A stretch of 64,000 nucleotides of DNA from Clostridiales bacterium (GCA_022791195.1 JAAVYP010000055.1:22039-86038), one strand, 5' to 3'. Numbered from the stretch's first letter, positions 16,966 to 26,103 are shown. The notes: a model not told the origin generated them from the sequence alone. Numbers and translations: made by a program.

Positions 16966-17946
16966 TTAAACAACGCTTTTATAAAACCGCACGGTGAACA
17001 TGGCCCCGCCGTTTTTATGGTTTTCTGCTTTGATGGTGCCATTTTGTGAAACAATAATTTTTTTGGCTAACGAAAGGCCAATGCCTACGCTCTCATCAGA
17101 GGCGCTCTTGCCCCGGTAAAACCGGTCGAACAATCGCACCAAATCTTCTTCGTCCAAGCCGGCGCCGGTATCGCGGATCACAATCTCCGAAAACAGCGGG
17201 TTTTCGCGCGACTGAATCGATAGCTGCCCTTGTTCCATATGGTCAATACAGTTTTTAATGATATTGCCGAACGCCTCGCGCGACCATAACAAATCGCCGG
17301 TATAAGAGCCGGCAAGCTCAGTGTGCAGCGTTTGGCCCTTTAGCTCCATCAAAATGGCAAAGGGAGCCATCACTTGCCCAATCAGCTCTTCAAAGGTGAT
17401 GGTTTCTTGGCGAAAAGCAATCGTTCCGGCATCCAAACGGGCCATTTTTAAAAGAGAACCCACCAAAAACTGCACCCGCACAAGCTGTTTTTCAATCTCT
17501 TTAATCTGTTTTTCGCCCTGATCGCCGGGATGAATACTCTCCAACATCAGGTTCACCGAGGTTAAGGGGGTACGAATTTGATGCGAAATATCGGCAATGG
17601 AATCAGCCATCAGACATTTTTCTTTCTGCAAAAGATCGGCCTGTTCACGCAGTCTGGCCACCAGTTTGGTCAGTTCATTCTGCAAAATGCTGAGATCCCC
17701 CTCTTGATACGAGGCCAGCGTAATCTGGTCATTGCCATGCAAAATCTGGTCAATTTCTTCGGTCATGCGCCTCATATGTCGATAGCGCACCGCCTGGCTG
17801 CCGAACAGATAAAAGCCAAAGCAAAGACACAACGACAGCGCAAGCCATCCTGCATTCGCATGCAGCATAAAGCCCGCTACTAAGCCCGCGCCCGAAAGAC
17901 ATACAAATAACAGAACGCTGGTCTTCATCTCACGATTGCGGAACAA
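16966..17946 (-). CDS. Sensor histidine kinase with two membrane helices
   Basis: From a TTG start this is 326 residues. Two helices (about 10-30 and 33-52) are separated by a very short external segment, followed by a linker, the phospho-acceptor His122 in DISHQIRTPLTS, an N box, DTGAGLDEEDLVRLFDRFYRG and GIGLSLAKKI. I chose TTG at 17944-17946, nine bases after AAGGTGG, which gives the usual short N-terminus of this kinase type; a GTG at 17955 that overlaps the regulator stop is the alternative. Partner regulator is encoded just upstream. The class commonly accompanies large FtsX-type ABC exporters, so ABC1 may be its target. Confidence 0.85.
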   Translation of the reverse strand: MFRNREMKTSVLLFVCLSGAGLVAGFMLHANAGWLALSLCLCFGFYLFGSQAVRYRHMRRMTEEIDQILHGNDQITLASYQEGDLSILQNELTKLVARLREQADLLQKEKCLMADSIADISHQIRTPLTSVNLMLESIHPGDQGEKQIKEIEKQLVRVQFLVGSLLKMARLDAGTIAFRQETITFEELIGQVMAPFAILMELKGQTLHTELAGSYTGDLLWSREAFGNIIKNCIDHMEQGQLSIQSRENPLFSEIVIRDTGAGLDEEDLVRLFDRFYRGKSASDESVGIGLSLAKKIIVSQNGTIKAENHKNGGAMFTVRFYKSVV

Positions 17947-17947
17947 A

Positions 17948-18619
17948 TTAATCACCCACCTTGTAGCCAAAGCCCCTGACTGTTTTGATGATCGTCGGGT
18001 TTTTGGGATCATCCTCCAGTTTTTCACGCAAGCGTTTAATATATACCGTCAATGTATTATCGTTGACATAATCACCGGCTGCGTCCCACAAATCCGCCAA
18101 CAGCTCGGTGCGCGAAAAACACTTGCCGGGATGGTTGAAAAAAAGCAGCAAAAGGCGGTATTCAAGCGCCGAAAGATACAAATCCTTTCCGGCTTTATAG
18201 GCCGCGCCTTTTTCTGTATCAATGCAGACATCCCCAAACGAAACGGTTGTCTGTCCCCGGCCGCTCCGGCGCAGAACCGTCCGAATCCGCGAAACCAACT
18301 CACGCGGGCGAAAGGGTTTTATGATATAGTCGTCTGCGCCAAGTTCCAACCCGGTGACCACGCTGTATTCATCATCCGACGCTGTCAGAAAAATAACCGG
18401 CACGCTCTGGCGCTGTTTGATGGCAGAGCACACAACAAAGCCATTACCATCCTTGAGAGAAACGTCCAAAAGCACTAAATCAAAGACTTCCTGCGCCAAC
18501 AAAGCCAGCGCTTCCCGCTGTCCCCCAGCAAGAGAGCAGCTAAACCCTTCCTCTGCTAAAAACGAAGACAGGCTTTTGGCTATTGACTCGTCATCCTCTA
18601 CGATACAGATTTTATACAA
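17948..18619 (-). CDS. OmpR-family response regulator (VanR/SaeR-like)
   Basis: This 223-residue regulator has acidic IVEDDE (6-11), phospho-acceptor Asp52 in LVLLDVSLKDGNG, Lys in DYIIKPFRPREL, and a winged-helix output domain ending VRGFGYKVGD. The start is TTG at 18617-18619, with GGAGG five bases upstream; the ATG inside that region is out of frame. It is the first gene of a four-gene two-component operon (regulator-kinase-regulator-kinase). Its operators are likely to be 11-base direct repeats, of which candidates are seen at the ABC1 promoter and upstream of 18730. Confidence 0.92.
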   Translation of the reverse strand: MYKICIVEDDESIAKSLSSFLAEEGFSCSLAGGQREALALLAQEVFDLVLLDVSLKDGNGFVVCSAIKQRQSVPVIFLTASDDEYSVVTGLELGADDYIIKPFRPRELVSRIRTVLRRSGRGQTTVSFGDVCIDTEKGAAYKAGKDLYLSALEYRLLLLFFNHPGKCFSRTELLADLWDAAGDYVNDNTLTVYIKRLREKLEDDPKNPTIIKTVRGFGYKVGD

Positions 18620-18639
18620 AGCATCCTCCTTTGCGCGTA

Positions 18640-18682
18640 TTCATCGATTGTTCATACATTTTGTAGGCAGATTGTTTATAAT
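18640..18682 (+). promoter_or_regulatory. Candidate activated promoter of the 18730 PHP gene
   Basis: TATAAT lies at 18677-18682 without a good -35 box. In the -35 region TTCAT occurs at 18640 and 18651, an 11-base period like that of OmpR-family operators. The region is also the divergent upstream region of the two-component operon, so the repeats could serve autoregulation instead. Confidence 0.3.
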
Positions 18683-18729
18683 ATGATAACAGGAAAAATT
18701 GAATAAAATATATAACGAGGGTTCTCATC

Positions 18730-19515
18730 ATGAAAAAAGTCAATTATCACACACACACTTGCTTGTGCCAGCATGCGGGCGGCACCGAAATCGATTACGT
18801 CAACGCCGCACTGACCAACCACTTAGATGTTCTTGGCTTCAGTGACCACGGCCCCTTCCCTGATGACCGCTTTGGCGGACGCATGCTTTACAGCCAGTTA
18901 GATGCACACATTGCCTGCGTTAAGGAATTAAAAGATACATACAAAGACAAATTAACCATTTTAACTGGTTTGGAAATTGAATTTTGCCAAGACTCCCTTG
19001 CCTATTATCAACATCTGATCCAAGAACGGGGCCTTGATTATTTATTGCTGGGACAGCACTTTTTCCCCTCTGCCGGAGAAACAAAAAACGTATATGACAT
19101 GCCCTCTTCCCAATCGATGATCGACTATGCTTACAGCATTAAAGAAGCGCTCGAAACCGGTCTATTCTCCATATTGGCCCATCCGGACGTCCCCTTTATC
19201 TGCGATATCGGCTGGGATCATTATGCAGAAGAAGCCTGCGACATTATCGTCGCGGCGGCCAAAGAAACCGGCACGGTATTAGAGCTCAACGCCAACGGCT
19301 TACGCCGCGGCACTCGCGCCTATCAAGAGGGCGAACGCTTTCCCTATCCGTTAGCGGCTTTCTGGAAACGGGCCGCCGGGGCCGGGCTACCGGTTGTTAT
19401 CGGTTCTGACTGTCACAATCCGCGCTCTTTGTGGGATGACGCCATCGAAACGGCCCGTTCCCTTGCCCAAGACTGGGGGTTGCAGCTAACCGATACCATT
19501 CCGTTACGATCATAA
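18730..19515 (+). CDS. PHP-domain phosphatase, histidinol-phosphatase (HisJ/HisK)-like
   Basis: This 261-residue cytosolic metal-dependent phosphoesterase has the PHP signature HTHTCLCQHAGG (7-18), GFSDHGPFPD, LTGLEIEF, LAHPDVPF and VIGSDCHNP, which supply the metal-binding His/Asp residues of the histidinol-phosphatase type. A second HisJ-like gene lies at the end of the histidine operon (21049), so this one may have another phosphate substrate or duplicate that step. It is divergent from the two-component operon and stands alone. A GAGG-type ribosome site precedes the ATG. Confidence 0.75.
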   Translation: MKKVNYHTHTCLCQHAGGTEIDYVNAALTNHLDVLGFSDHGPFPDDRFGGRMLYSQLDAHIACVKELKDTYKDKLTILTGLEIEFCQDSLAYYQHLIQERGLDYLLLGQHFFPSAGETKNVYDMPSSQSMIDYAYSIKEALETGLFSILAHPDVPFICDIGWDHYAEEACDIIVAAAKETGTVLELNANGLRRGTRAYQEGERFPYPLAAFWKRAAGAGLPVVIGSDCHNPRSLWDDAIETARSLAQDWGLQLTDTIPLRS

Positions 19516-19527
19516 AAACAAATTTGC

Positions 19528-20226
19528 TTACAGCGAAAAACCGCCGTCCACGCAGAGAACTTGCCCGGTAATAAACGTACTTTGTGCCAAAAAAAGCGCT
19601 GCTTGGGCAATCTCTTCCGGCTTTCCAAGCCGCATCAAAGGGGTCGCCTCTGCCAGTGCTTTTTTATCTTCTATACGTAAAGAGGCAATCATATCAGTTT
19701 CAATAACGCCCGGACAGATACAGTTAACCGCAACGCCCGATGGGCCGACCTCTTTGGCCAACGCCTTGGTGAAAGCGATCATGCCGCCTTTTGAGGCCGA
19801 ATAGGCACATTCACAACTGGCACCGACCACGCCCCAGATAGAAGAAACATTGATAATCTTTCCTTTTTTCTGACGAATCATCGCCGGAAGCATCTGCTGG
19901 CAGATATAAAAGCAAGCGTCCAGGTTCACGGCCATCAAATGCCGGTAAGATGCTTTGTCCATATCCGTCACAAGGCCTGTCCAGGCAACACCGGCATTGT
20001 TGATTAAAATATCCGCCGCACCGGCTTGGTTCAGCACACAGTCGATAGAAGCGGCATCCTCTAACTCGCAATAAAACGGGACAGCGCCGGTTTGGGCCGC
20101 TAATTTTTCCGCCTGTTCTTGATGACGGTTATAGGTAAAGCGCACCTCATACCCGCCGGCAGCAAAGGCTGTAACAAGGGCAGCGCCAATTCCCACGCTG
20201 CCACCCGTAATCAATACTTTTTCCAT
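19528..20226 (-). CDS. SDR oxidoreductase, probable elongation factor P 5-aminopentanone reductase (YmfI-like)
   Basis: This 232-residue NAD(P)H-dependent reductase has TGGSVGIG (7-14), NNAG (76-79), the Ser in INVSSIWG, and the catalytic Tyr142/Lys146 pair in YSASK. The stretch SSIWGVVGASCECAYSASKGG matches what I recall of YmfI-type enzymes, which reduce 5-aminopentanone on EF-P Lys in Bacillus; ordinary FabG enzymes differ there. General FabG (3-oxoacyl-ACP reductase) is the alternative. It is not in a fatty-acid operon here, which favours YmfI. The ATG is preceded by an AGAGAG-like weak site. Confidence 0.65.
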   Translation of the reverse strand: MEKVLITGGSVGIGAALVTAFAAGGYEVRFTYNRHQEQAEKLAAQTGAVPFYCELEDAASIDCVLNQAGAADILINNAGVAWTGLVTDMDKASYRHLMAVNLDACFYICQQMLPAMIRQKKGKIINVSSIWGVVGASCECAYSASKGGMIAFTKALAKEVGPSGVAVNCICPGVIETDMIASLRIEDKKALAEATPLMRLGKPEEIAQAALFLAQSTFITGQVLCVDGGFSL

Positions 20227-20267
20227 GATGTAGGCTCTCTCTTTGCTAAAAAATTTATAAACATTTC

Positions 20268-20296
20268 TTGGGCCGTTTATAAGACCGTGCTATGAT
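20268..20296 (+). promoter_or_regulatory. Promoter of the metallophosphoesterase gene
   Basis: TTGGGC (20268-20273), a 17-base spacer and TATGAT (20291-20296) lie 54 bases upstream of the ATG on the plus strand. Confidence 0.6.
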
Positions 20297-20350
20297 AAAA
20301 GACGATAGAAAATTTTTCTGCCACACAAATCAATTGAGAGACATCAACTT

Positions 20351-21052
20351 ATGATTACAGAAAATTATGTAATACAAAACCGCAAAATTATCCACCAAAC
20401 AAAAATTGCTTTTCTTTCCGACATCCACAGCGAAAACCCGCATGGGTTGGAACGCGCCGTAGAAGCGCACACACCCGATCTTGTCATTATCGGCGGCGAT
20501 TTATTTGACCGCAGTGCGGCAAGCGCACCTGCCTTGCAGCTCATGGACGGTCTGACTGAAAACTATGCCTGTTTTTATACGCCGGGCAATCACGAGCAAT
20601 ATCTTAAAGAGAAACAAGAACTCTTCGCCGCCCTGCGCAATTTGGGCACAACCATCTTAGACGGCCAAAGCGCGCCCTTCACCACCAGAAAAGGACAGCG
20701 TTTGCAGATCACCGGCTTCACCAGACGGGAACAGTTCACCAACCATGAAACCGCCCCGGACGATCTGTTTCAGCTTCTCATTTATCACTATCCCGAAAAA
20801 GTATTAAGTTTGGCGGGCGGTGCGTTTGATTTGATCTTAGCCGGCCATGAGCACGGCGGACTGTGGCGCACCAAGCGAATCAACGGCATCCTCGGACACG
20901 GCGGGCTGTTTCCCAAGCACGCCGGCGGTCTTTATCAGGAAAAAGGAACCTCGCTGGTGGTCAGCCGGGGGTTAGCCAGCCGCATGATTGGCCTGCCCCG
21001 CTTCGGCAATCCGCCCGAGCTGGTCATTGTTGAGTTAGTACCGGCATATTAA
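20351..21052 (+). CDS. Metallophosphoesterase, YkuE/calcineurin-like
   Basis: This 233-residue enzyme has the five calcineurin-type motifs in order: FLSDIHSE (21-28), GGDLFDR (48-54), GNHEQY (79-84), the His in LLIYHYPE, and LAGHEHGG. They bind a di-metal centre that hydrolyses phosphoesters; YkuE-like proteins of this size act on phospholipid or cell-envelope substrates, but no signal peptide or membrane segment is seen here. The ribosome site is weak (GAGAG about ten bases upstream). Its 3' end overlaps the convergent hisJ by four bases. Confidence 0.82.
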   Translation: MITENYVIQNRKIIHQTKIAFLSDIHSENPHGLERAVEAHTPDLVIIGGDLFDRSAASAPALQLMDGLTENYACFYTPGNHEQYLKEKQELFAALRNLGTTILDGQSAPFTTRKGQRLQITGFTRREQFTNHETAPDDLFQLLIYHYPEKVLSLAGGAFDLILAGHEHGGLWRTKRINGILGHGGLFPKHAGGLYQEKGTSLVVSRGLASRMIGLPRFGNPPELVIVELVPAY

Positions 21053-21867
21053 AAAAGAGGCAGGTCGCGAAAAGCACCGTTTTGCCAAACTTTTACTTGC
21101 CGGTAACCGACATTGATTAACTCTTCAAGCGCCGTATCAAAACCGACCACAAGCTTTGTTTTATCATGGCAGTCGCTCGTCAGGGTGACTGCTATTTTTT
21201 TAGAATATAAATAGGCAAGCAGCTCATAGCGCGGATAAGGCTCTTTGCGGCCGGCACGAGCCATCGCACCAGTATTCACCTCAAAAATAAGGGCCGGTCT
21301 TGCCTCGCTGATCGCGTCGATCGCGTGCCGCGCGGCTTCCAGATAAGCATCATCTTCCTCAAAAAGAGCGCAAGCGTCATTGAACTTAGTGATCAGGTCG
21401 AAATGACCCACCACATCAACGCCCTCTCGCAGAGCTGCTTGTACGACCAAGTCGTAATAGGCCCGGCACAGCTTGCCGTAATCACCGTCAAAGCAAGCGT
21501 TGGCACACGCGGCCAATCCCTCCGCCGAGAGGTCTAACGGATACACATGCCCCTCGTGATGAATCTGATGCACACTGCTGATGGTATAATCATAGTCGGT
21601 CGGATCGATGACCGAATCAAGATCCCACTCGATGCCGCAGGCAATTTCTATGCGGCCTTCATATTCCTTCTTTAACCCGGCAATGGCTTTCCTGTACGCC
21701 TTTTCATCCTGCATACCCCAGGACGGATGGTACGCAATCGGGCTGTGCGAAGAAAAACCAAGCGAACAAAATCCTCTTGCCAGGGCCTCTTGGACCATCT
21801 CGCGCGGGGTATCTCTGCCGTCGCAAAAGGTTGAATGGGTATGTACGTTGGATTTAATCATGCTCAT
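21049..21867 (-). CDS. hisJ: Histidinol-phosphatase (PHP family, HisJ)
   Basis: This 272-residue PHP enzyme is predicted to convert histidinol phosphate to histidinol in histidine synthesis. Metal-binding motifs seen are [10 protein letters not shown] (8-17), [37 protein letters not shown] and TSDCHDK. It is the last gene of the his operon and its start overlaps the hisI 3' end by 14 bases, which supports the assignment better than sequence alone. A related PHP gene lies at 18730. Confidence 0.88.
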   Translation of the reverse strand: MSMIKSNVHTHSTFCDGRDTPREMVQEALARGFCSLGFSSHSPIAYHPSWGMQDEKAYRKAIAGLKKEYEGRIEIACGIEWDLDSVIDPTDYDYTISSVHQIHHEGHVYPLDLSAEGLAACANACFDGDYGKLCRAYYDLVVQAALREGVDVVGHFDLITKFNDACALFEEDDAYLEAARHAIDAISEARPALIFEVNTGAMARAGRKEPYPRYELLAYLYSKKIAVTLTSDCHDKTKLVVGFDTALEELINVGYRQVKVWQNGAFRDLPLF

Positions 21868-22174
21868 GCAGCGTGTTGAAAAAACAGCTCTCTGCTCCCG
21901 TATGGCAGGCGGGGCCGTCTTTAATCACTTCAATGAGCAGGGTATCTTTGTCACAATCGGCCTTGATGGAAACGACATGCTGTCTGTTCCGGCTGGTTTC
22001 TCCCTTGCGCCACAGGCATTGGCGGGAGCGGCTGTAAAAACAGGTGGTGCCCTCCTTTAAGGTGATCGCCAGGCTCTCTGCATTCATATAAGCCAGCATG
22101 AGCACCTTGCCTGTGCCGTATTCCTGCACTATCGCAGGCACAAGGCCCTTTTCATCATAACGAATTTCTATCAT
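21854..22174 (-). CDS. hisI: Phosphoribosyl-AMP cyclohydrolase (HisI), without HisE domain
   Basis: This 106-residue enzyme opens the purine ring of phosphoribosyl-AMP. The motifs [18 protein letters not shown] (46-63), the metal-binding KADCDKD (71-77) and the Zn cysteines Cys90 and Cys97 in [11 protein letters not shown] are present. It ends after the cyclohydrolase domain, so the pyrophosphohydrolase HisE, often fused to it in Bacillota, is absent. It lies two bases after hisF. Confidence 0.96.
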   Translation of the reverse strand: MIEIRYDEKGLVPAIVQEYGTGKVLMLAYMNAESLAITLKEGTTCFYSRSRQCLWRKGETSRNRQHVVSIKADCDKDTLLIEVIKDGPACHTGAESCFFNTLHEHD

Positions 22175-22175
22175 C

Positions 22176-22931
22176 TCAAACCCTCACATGCACGCCGTTT
22201 TCTGATAAATAGTGCTTTAAATCGCTGATCGCGACTTCTCTAAAATGGAAAATCGATGCGGCAAGACCCGCGTCTGCCACACCGGCCTCAAACAGAGCCA
22301 AAAAATCCTCTTTTCGGCCGGCGCCGCCCGAGGCAATGACCGGTATGCGCACGCGTGCCTGAATGGCGGCCAGCATCTCTAAATCAAATCCCTGCTTGAC
22401 GCCATCGGTATCGATACTGTTTACCACCAGTTCGCCGGCGCCGTGATCCTCGCCATACTTTGCCCACTCCAGTGCGTCAAGGCCTGTATCCACGCGGTTT
22501 CCGTTTTTAAAAACGCGGAAACGGCCGTCCACCCGTTTGATATCCATCGAAAGCACCACGCACTGGTCGCCGTACTTATGGGCCGCCCGTTCGATCAGAG
22601 AGGGATCGTTCACCGCGCCCGAATTGACCGACACTTTGTCGGCACCGCACCGAAGCACCCGCTCAAAATCCTCCAGCGTATTGATGCCGCCGCCGACTGT
22701 CAAGGGAATAAAAACCTCGCTGGCCACCTGCTTCAGCACATCGGTAAAAAGTTTTCTGCCTTCCGAAGAGGCGGTAATATCGTAAAACACTAATTCGTCT
22801 GCGCCGGCATCGTTATAAAAATGTGCCATTTCAACCGGCGAGGCTACATCCCGAATGCCCTCAAAACGAACCCCTTTGACCACCCGGCCGTCCCTGACAT
22901 CCAAACAGGGAATAATTCTTTTTGCGATCAT
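22176..22931 (-). CDS. hisF: Imidazole glycerol phosphate synthase subunit HisF
   Basis: This 251-residue TIM-barrel cyclase works with HisH to make IGP and AICAR. Both catalytic aspartates fall at their textbook positions: Asp11 in [10 protein letters not shown] and Asp130 in [15 protein letters not shown] and IASGGAG phosphate loops are present. It overlaps hisA by four bases. Confidence 0.98.
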   Translation of the reverse strand: MIAKRIIPCLDVRDGRVVKGVRFEGIRDVASPVEMAHFYNDAGADELVFYDITASSEGRKLFTDVLKQVASEVFIPLTVGGGINTLEDFERVLRCGADKVSVNSGAVNDPSLIERAAHKYGDQCVVLSMDIKRVDGRFRVFKNGNRVDTGLDALEWAKYGEDHGAGELVVNSIDTDGVKQGFDLEMLAAIQARVRIPVIASGGAGRKEDFLALFEAGVADAGLAASIFHFREVAISDLKHYLSENGVHVRV

Positions 22932-23656
22932 TGCGCGCTCCCTTCTCTGGCTGTCTTTAACACCTCATCTAACGCCAAATGGCCTGTATACAGCGCTTTG
23001 CCGACAATAGCGCCGTAAAGCTGCATGTTGCGCAGCGCCTCGATTTCATCCAGTGCCGTCACACCGCCGCTGGCGATGATGGAAAGGCCTTTGATAGACG
23101 AAAGACGCTGATAAAGAGCCAGATTCGTGCCCCCTAACATGCCGTCCTTGGCAATATCCGTAAAAATAACCGTTTGCACGCCCGAATCACGCAGGCGCAC
23201 ACAAAAATCAATCGCGTCCATTTCGGTGACGTCCAGCCATCCGGACACGGCCACCTTCTCGTCGCGTGCATCCACACCTACGGCAATTTTCTCTCCATAT
23301 TTACGCACCATTTCTTCGACAAACGAGTAATTCTTGACCGCGATGGTGCCCAAAATTACCCGGTTGACACCGCGTTCCAGGTACGACACAATGCGTTCTT
23401 CATCCCGAATGCCGCCGCCCACCTGAACCGACAGCCCTGTTTTTTGGCATACATTTTGTATCACGTCGAAATTGACGGCTGTGCCCTCTTTCGCACCATC
23501 CAAATCCACCACATGCAGATTTTTGGCGCCCTGCTCGGCAAAACGGTTCGCCATGGCCAACGGGTCGTCACCATACACCGAAACCTGATTGTAATCGCCC
23601 TCTTTTAAGCGCACGACTTTGCCGCCGATAATATCAATTGCCGGAAATATTTCCAT
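22928..23656 (-). CDS. hisA: ProFAR isomerase (HisA)
   Basis: This 242-residue TIM-barrel enzyme carries out the Amadori rearrangement of ProFAR to PRFAR. Catalytic Asp8 lies in FPAIDIIGGKVVRL and the second Asp129 in VGVDARD. The phosphate loops VGGGIR and IASGGV are visible. It lies between hisH and hisF in pathway order, with a 48-base gap to hisH. Confidence 0.98.
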   Translation of the reverse strand: MEIFPAIDIIGGKVVRLKEGDYNQVSVYGDDPLAMANRFAEQGAKNLHVVDLDGAKEGTAVNFDVIQNVCQKTGLSVQVGGGIRDEERIVSYLERGVNRVILGTIAVKNYSFVEEMVRKYGEKIAVGVDARDEKVAVSGWLDVTEMDAIDFCVRLRDSGVQTVIFTDIAKDGMLGGTNLALYQRLSSIKGLSIIASGGVTALDEIEALRNMQLYGAIVGKALYTGHLALDEVLKTAREGSAQ

Positions 23657-23704
23657 CGATTTTCGCCCTTTCCTGATTGTTTCGCTCCACCCGCACCGCT
23701 TTTA

Positions 23705-24313
23705 TCACAGCTCTGCAAAGGATTTTAATAGATTCAGCCCCACCCGGCCGCTTTTTTCGGGGTGAAACTGTGCACCGTACACATTGTCTTTCCCCACAAG
23801 CGCAGGGACAGCCGCATCGTATTCGGCCGTGGCGATTAAGTTTCCCTCGCATCCCTTCGCATAAAAGGAATGGACAAAATAGACCGAATCGCCCTCTTGA
23901 TTGCGGCGCAGAATCTCATCGTTTCGGATGATATGCAGCTCATTCCATCCCATGTGAGGAATTTTAAGCTCGGGGCGAATATCGCCGGCCAAAGGCTCAA
24001 TGGTTCCTTTTAAAAGACCGAGACCCGCATGCTCACCATACTCATGGCTTTGCTCGAACAACAGCTGCATGCCAAGACAGATGCCTAAAATCGGTTTGCC
24101 GGCCCCAGCCGCTTCCTTCAGCACCGCATCGAGGCCGGTTTTGTGCAGTTTGTCCGCCGCATCGCCAAAAGCGCCGACACCCGGCAAAATGAGTTTATCG
24201 GCCTGTTCTAATTCGTTTTTATCAGCGGTAATCTGCCAGTGCTCACCAAGGCTGGTAAGCGAGCTGGACAAAGAAAACAGATTGCCGCAGCCATAATCAA
24301 TAATCGCAATCAT
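23705..24313 (-). CDS. hisH: Imidazole glycerol phosphate synthase glutaminase subunit HisH
   Basis: This 202-residue class I glutaminase supplies ammonia to HisF. The triad is Cys79 in ILGICLGMQLL, and His184 and Glu186 in AQFHPEKS. Its ATG overlaps the hisB stop by four bases. Confidence 0.98.
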   Translation of the reverse strand: MIAIIDYGCGNLFSLSSSLTSLGEHWQITADKNELEQADKLILPGVGAFGDAADKLHKTGLDAVLKEAAGAGKPILGICLGMQLLFEQSHEYGEHAGLGLLKGTIEPLAGDIRPELKIPHMGWNELHIIRNDEILRRNQEGDSVYFVHSFYAKGCEGNLIATAEYDAAVPALVGKDNVYGAQFHPEKSGRVGLNLLKSFAEL

Positions 24314-24897
24314 AATGTTCCTTTCGTAGAAGGAATCTCGCCGCCGAGCGCTTTGTCAATCAAAACAGCCTTGCCAAGCGCACGGCCGAGCGCTTTAAAA
24401 ATACCCTCTATAATATGGTGCGTGTTTTCACCGTCTAATTGTTTAACATGCAGGGTGCATTCGGCATGGCGGACAAAGGCAAGCAAAAATTCCTTGACAA
24501 GCTCGGTATCCATATCCCCGACCTTTTGTGTGAGTCCATGCACATCATAAGAAAGATGCGCCCGACCCGAAAGATCCATACTGACCAGCAAAAGCGCTTC
24601 GTCCATAGGCAGCAGCATGTTGCCATACCGCGTGATGCCCCGCTTTGCACCCAAAGCCTCTTTGAGGGCCTTGCCCAGCACAATGCCGATATCTTCAATA
24701 GAATGGTGAAAATCCACCTGGGTATCTCCCTTGCACTGAACGGTCAGATCCATACGACCATGCCTTGCAAACAGCTCTAACATATGATTCATAAAACCGC
24801 AGCCCGTGTCTATCTCTGTTTTTCCTGTTCCATCCAAAACAAGCCGCAACTTAATTTCGGTTTCTGCGGTTTTTCGCTCGATTGATGCTTCTCTCAT
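24310..24897 (-). CDS. hisB: Imidazoleglycerol-phosphate dehydratase (HisB)
   Basis: This 195-residue monofunctional dehydratase converts IGP to imidazole acetol phosphate. The metal-binding repeats GFMNHMLELFARHG, DFHHSIEDIG, HLSYDVHG and HAECTLHVKQLDGENTHHIIEG are all present. There is no fused phosphatase, in agreement with the separate HisJ. A 150-base non-coding gap without recognisable signal separates it from hisC. Confidence 0.98.
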   Translation of the reverse strand: MREASIERKTAETEIKLRLVLDGTGKTEIDTGCGFMNHMLELFARHGRMDLTVQCKGDTQVDFHHSIEDIGIVLGKALKEALGAKRGITRYGNMLLPMDEALLLVSMDLSGRAHLSYDVHGLTQKVGDMDTELVKEFLLAFVRHAECTLHVKQLDGENTHHIIEGIFKALGRALGKAVLIDKALGGEIPSTKGTL

Positions 24898-25047
24898 TTT
24901 ATGATCATGCCTTTCTTTGTGTTTTTGTTGGCCTCGCCGGCAACACCGTCACCCGCCGCCTTTTCGGTCAAGGGATTCTTGTTGTTCTCTTATGCGAACA
25001 TGGGTCAAAACGCTCTTTGCCTATATAGCAGCCAAGCTTGTCCTATC

Positions 25048-26103
25048 TTACAAAATGTGCATAAGTTCAGCAAAAAATCCTTCCATCTGCTCTTCGCTGC
25101 CAATGGTAATACGCAAATAGTTATCGATACGAGGTGCGCTGAAATACCGCACCAGCACGCCGCGTTCCCTTAGCGCCCGGTAAAGCTCCTCCGCCTTTTT
25201 TTCGGGATGGCGCGCAAACACAAAATTGGTTTTGGAATCGGTCAAAGCAAAGCCAAGCCCGGCCAAACGCTGCTTTGTCTTTTCTCTTTGTTCGACAATC
25301 TGTGCCACACATTTGTCATAATAAGCCTGCTCTTTGATCGCTTCGGCCGCCGCTGTGATGGACAATGTGTTGACATTATAGGGATTGAACGAATATTTGA
25401 TCTTATTTAAATCCTCTATAATCGCCTCACTGGCCAGGGCAAAGCCCACCCGCAGCCCGGCGAGCGAGCGGCTCTTGGAAAAGGTCTGCACAACCATCAA
25501 GTTATCATATTTGGCCAAAAGCGAAACGCAGGTGTCATTGGAAAAATCCACATAGGCCTCGTCAATCATCACGATATTGTCCGGGTTTGACGCCACGATG
25601 CGCTCAATTTCATCCACACAGAGCGAAAGGCCGGTGGGCGCATTGGGATTGGCAATAACAATGTTTTTGCCGATGCCAACATAGTCATCCACACGAATCG
25701 TAAAATCCTCTGCCAATGGGATTTGGGTGAGGTTGACACCGAATAAGTCGGCAAATACCGGATAAAAGCTGTAGCTGACATCCGGACAGGCGAGTGAACC
25801 GCCCTTGCCGCAAAAGGCCATGATCGCAAAGGCCAACACATCGTCGCTTCCATTCCCGCAAAACACCTGTTTCGGCGACACGCCGAAATGTGCGGCCAGT
25901 GCGCCGGTCAGCGCGGCCAGCGTTGGATCCGAATACAAATGCAAAGAACGCATGCGCGCTTCATCAATTACCCGGCAAACGCCCGGTGCCGGCGGGAAGG
26001 GAGATTCATTGGTATTTAATTTGATATAGGTACGATCGTTTAATTGTTCACCCGGCGTATAAGGCACCAAACTCTGATACGCCGGCGCTAAAAACCGACT
26101 CAC
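25048..26103 (-). CDS. hisC: Histidinol-phosphate aminotransferase (HisC)
   Basis: This 351-residue PLP enzyme transfers an amino group from glutamate to imidazole acetol phosphate. I see NTNESPFPP (30-38), the PLP-holding ANPNAPTG (151-158), DEAYVDF (181-187), and catalytic Lys210 in VQTFSKSRSLAGLRVG. The start overlaps hisD by four bases. Confidence 0.96.
   Translation of the reverse strand: MSRFLAPAYQSLVPYTPGEQLNDRTYIKLNTNESPFPPAPGVCRVIDEARMRSLHLYSDPTLAALTGALAAHFGVSPKQVFCGNGSDDVLAFAIMAFCGKGGSLACPDVSYSFYPVFADLFGVNLTQIPLAEDFTIRVDDYVGIGKNIVIANPNAPTGLSLCVDEIERIVASNPDNIVMIDEAYVDFSNDTCVSLLAKYDNLMVVQTFSKSRSLAGLRVGFALASEAIIEDLNKIKYSFNPYNVNTLSITAAAEAIKEQAYYDKCVAQIVEQREKTKQRLAGLGFALTDSKTNFVFARHPEKKAEELYRALRERGVLVRYFSAPRIDNYLRITIGSEEQMEGFFAELMHIL

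Noticed and set aside
23174..23608. 144-residue plus-strand frame opposite hisA
   Set aside because: Antisense to a secure gene, with no initiation signal.
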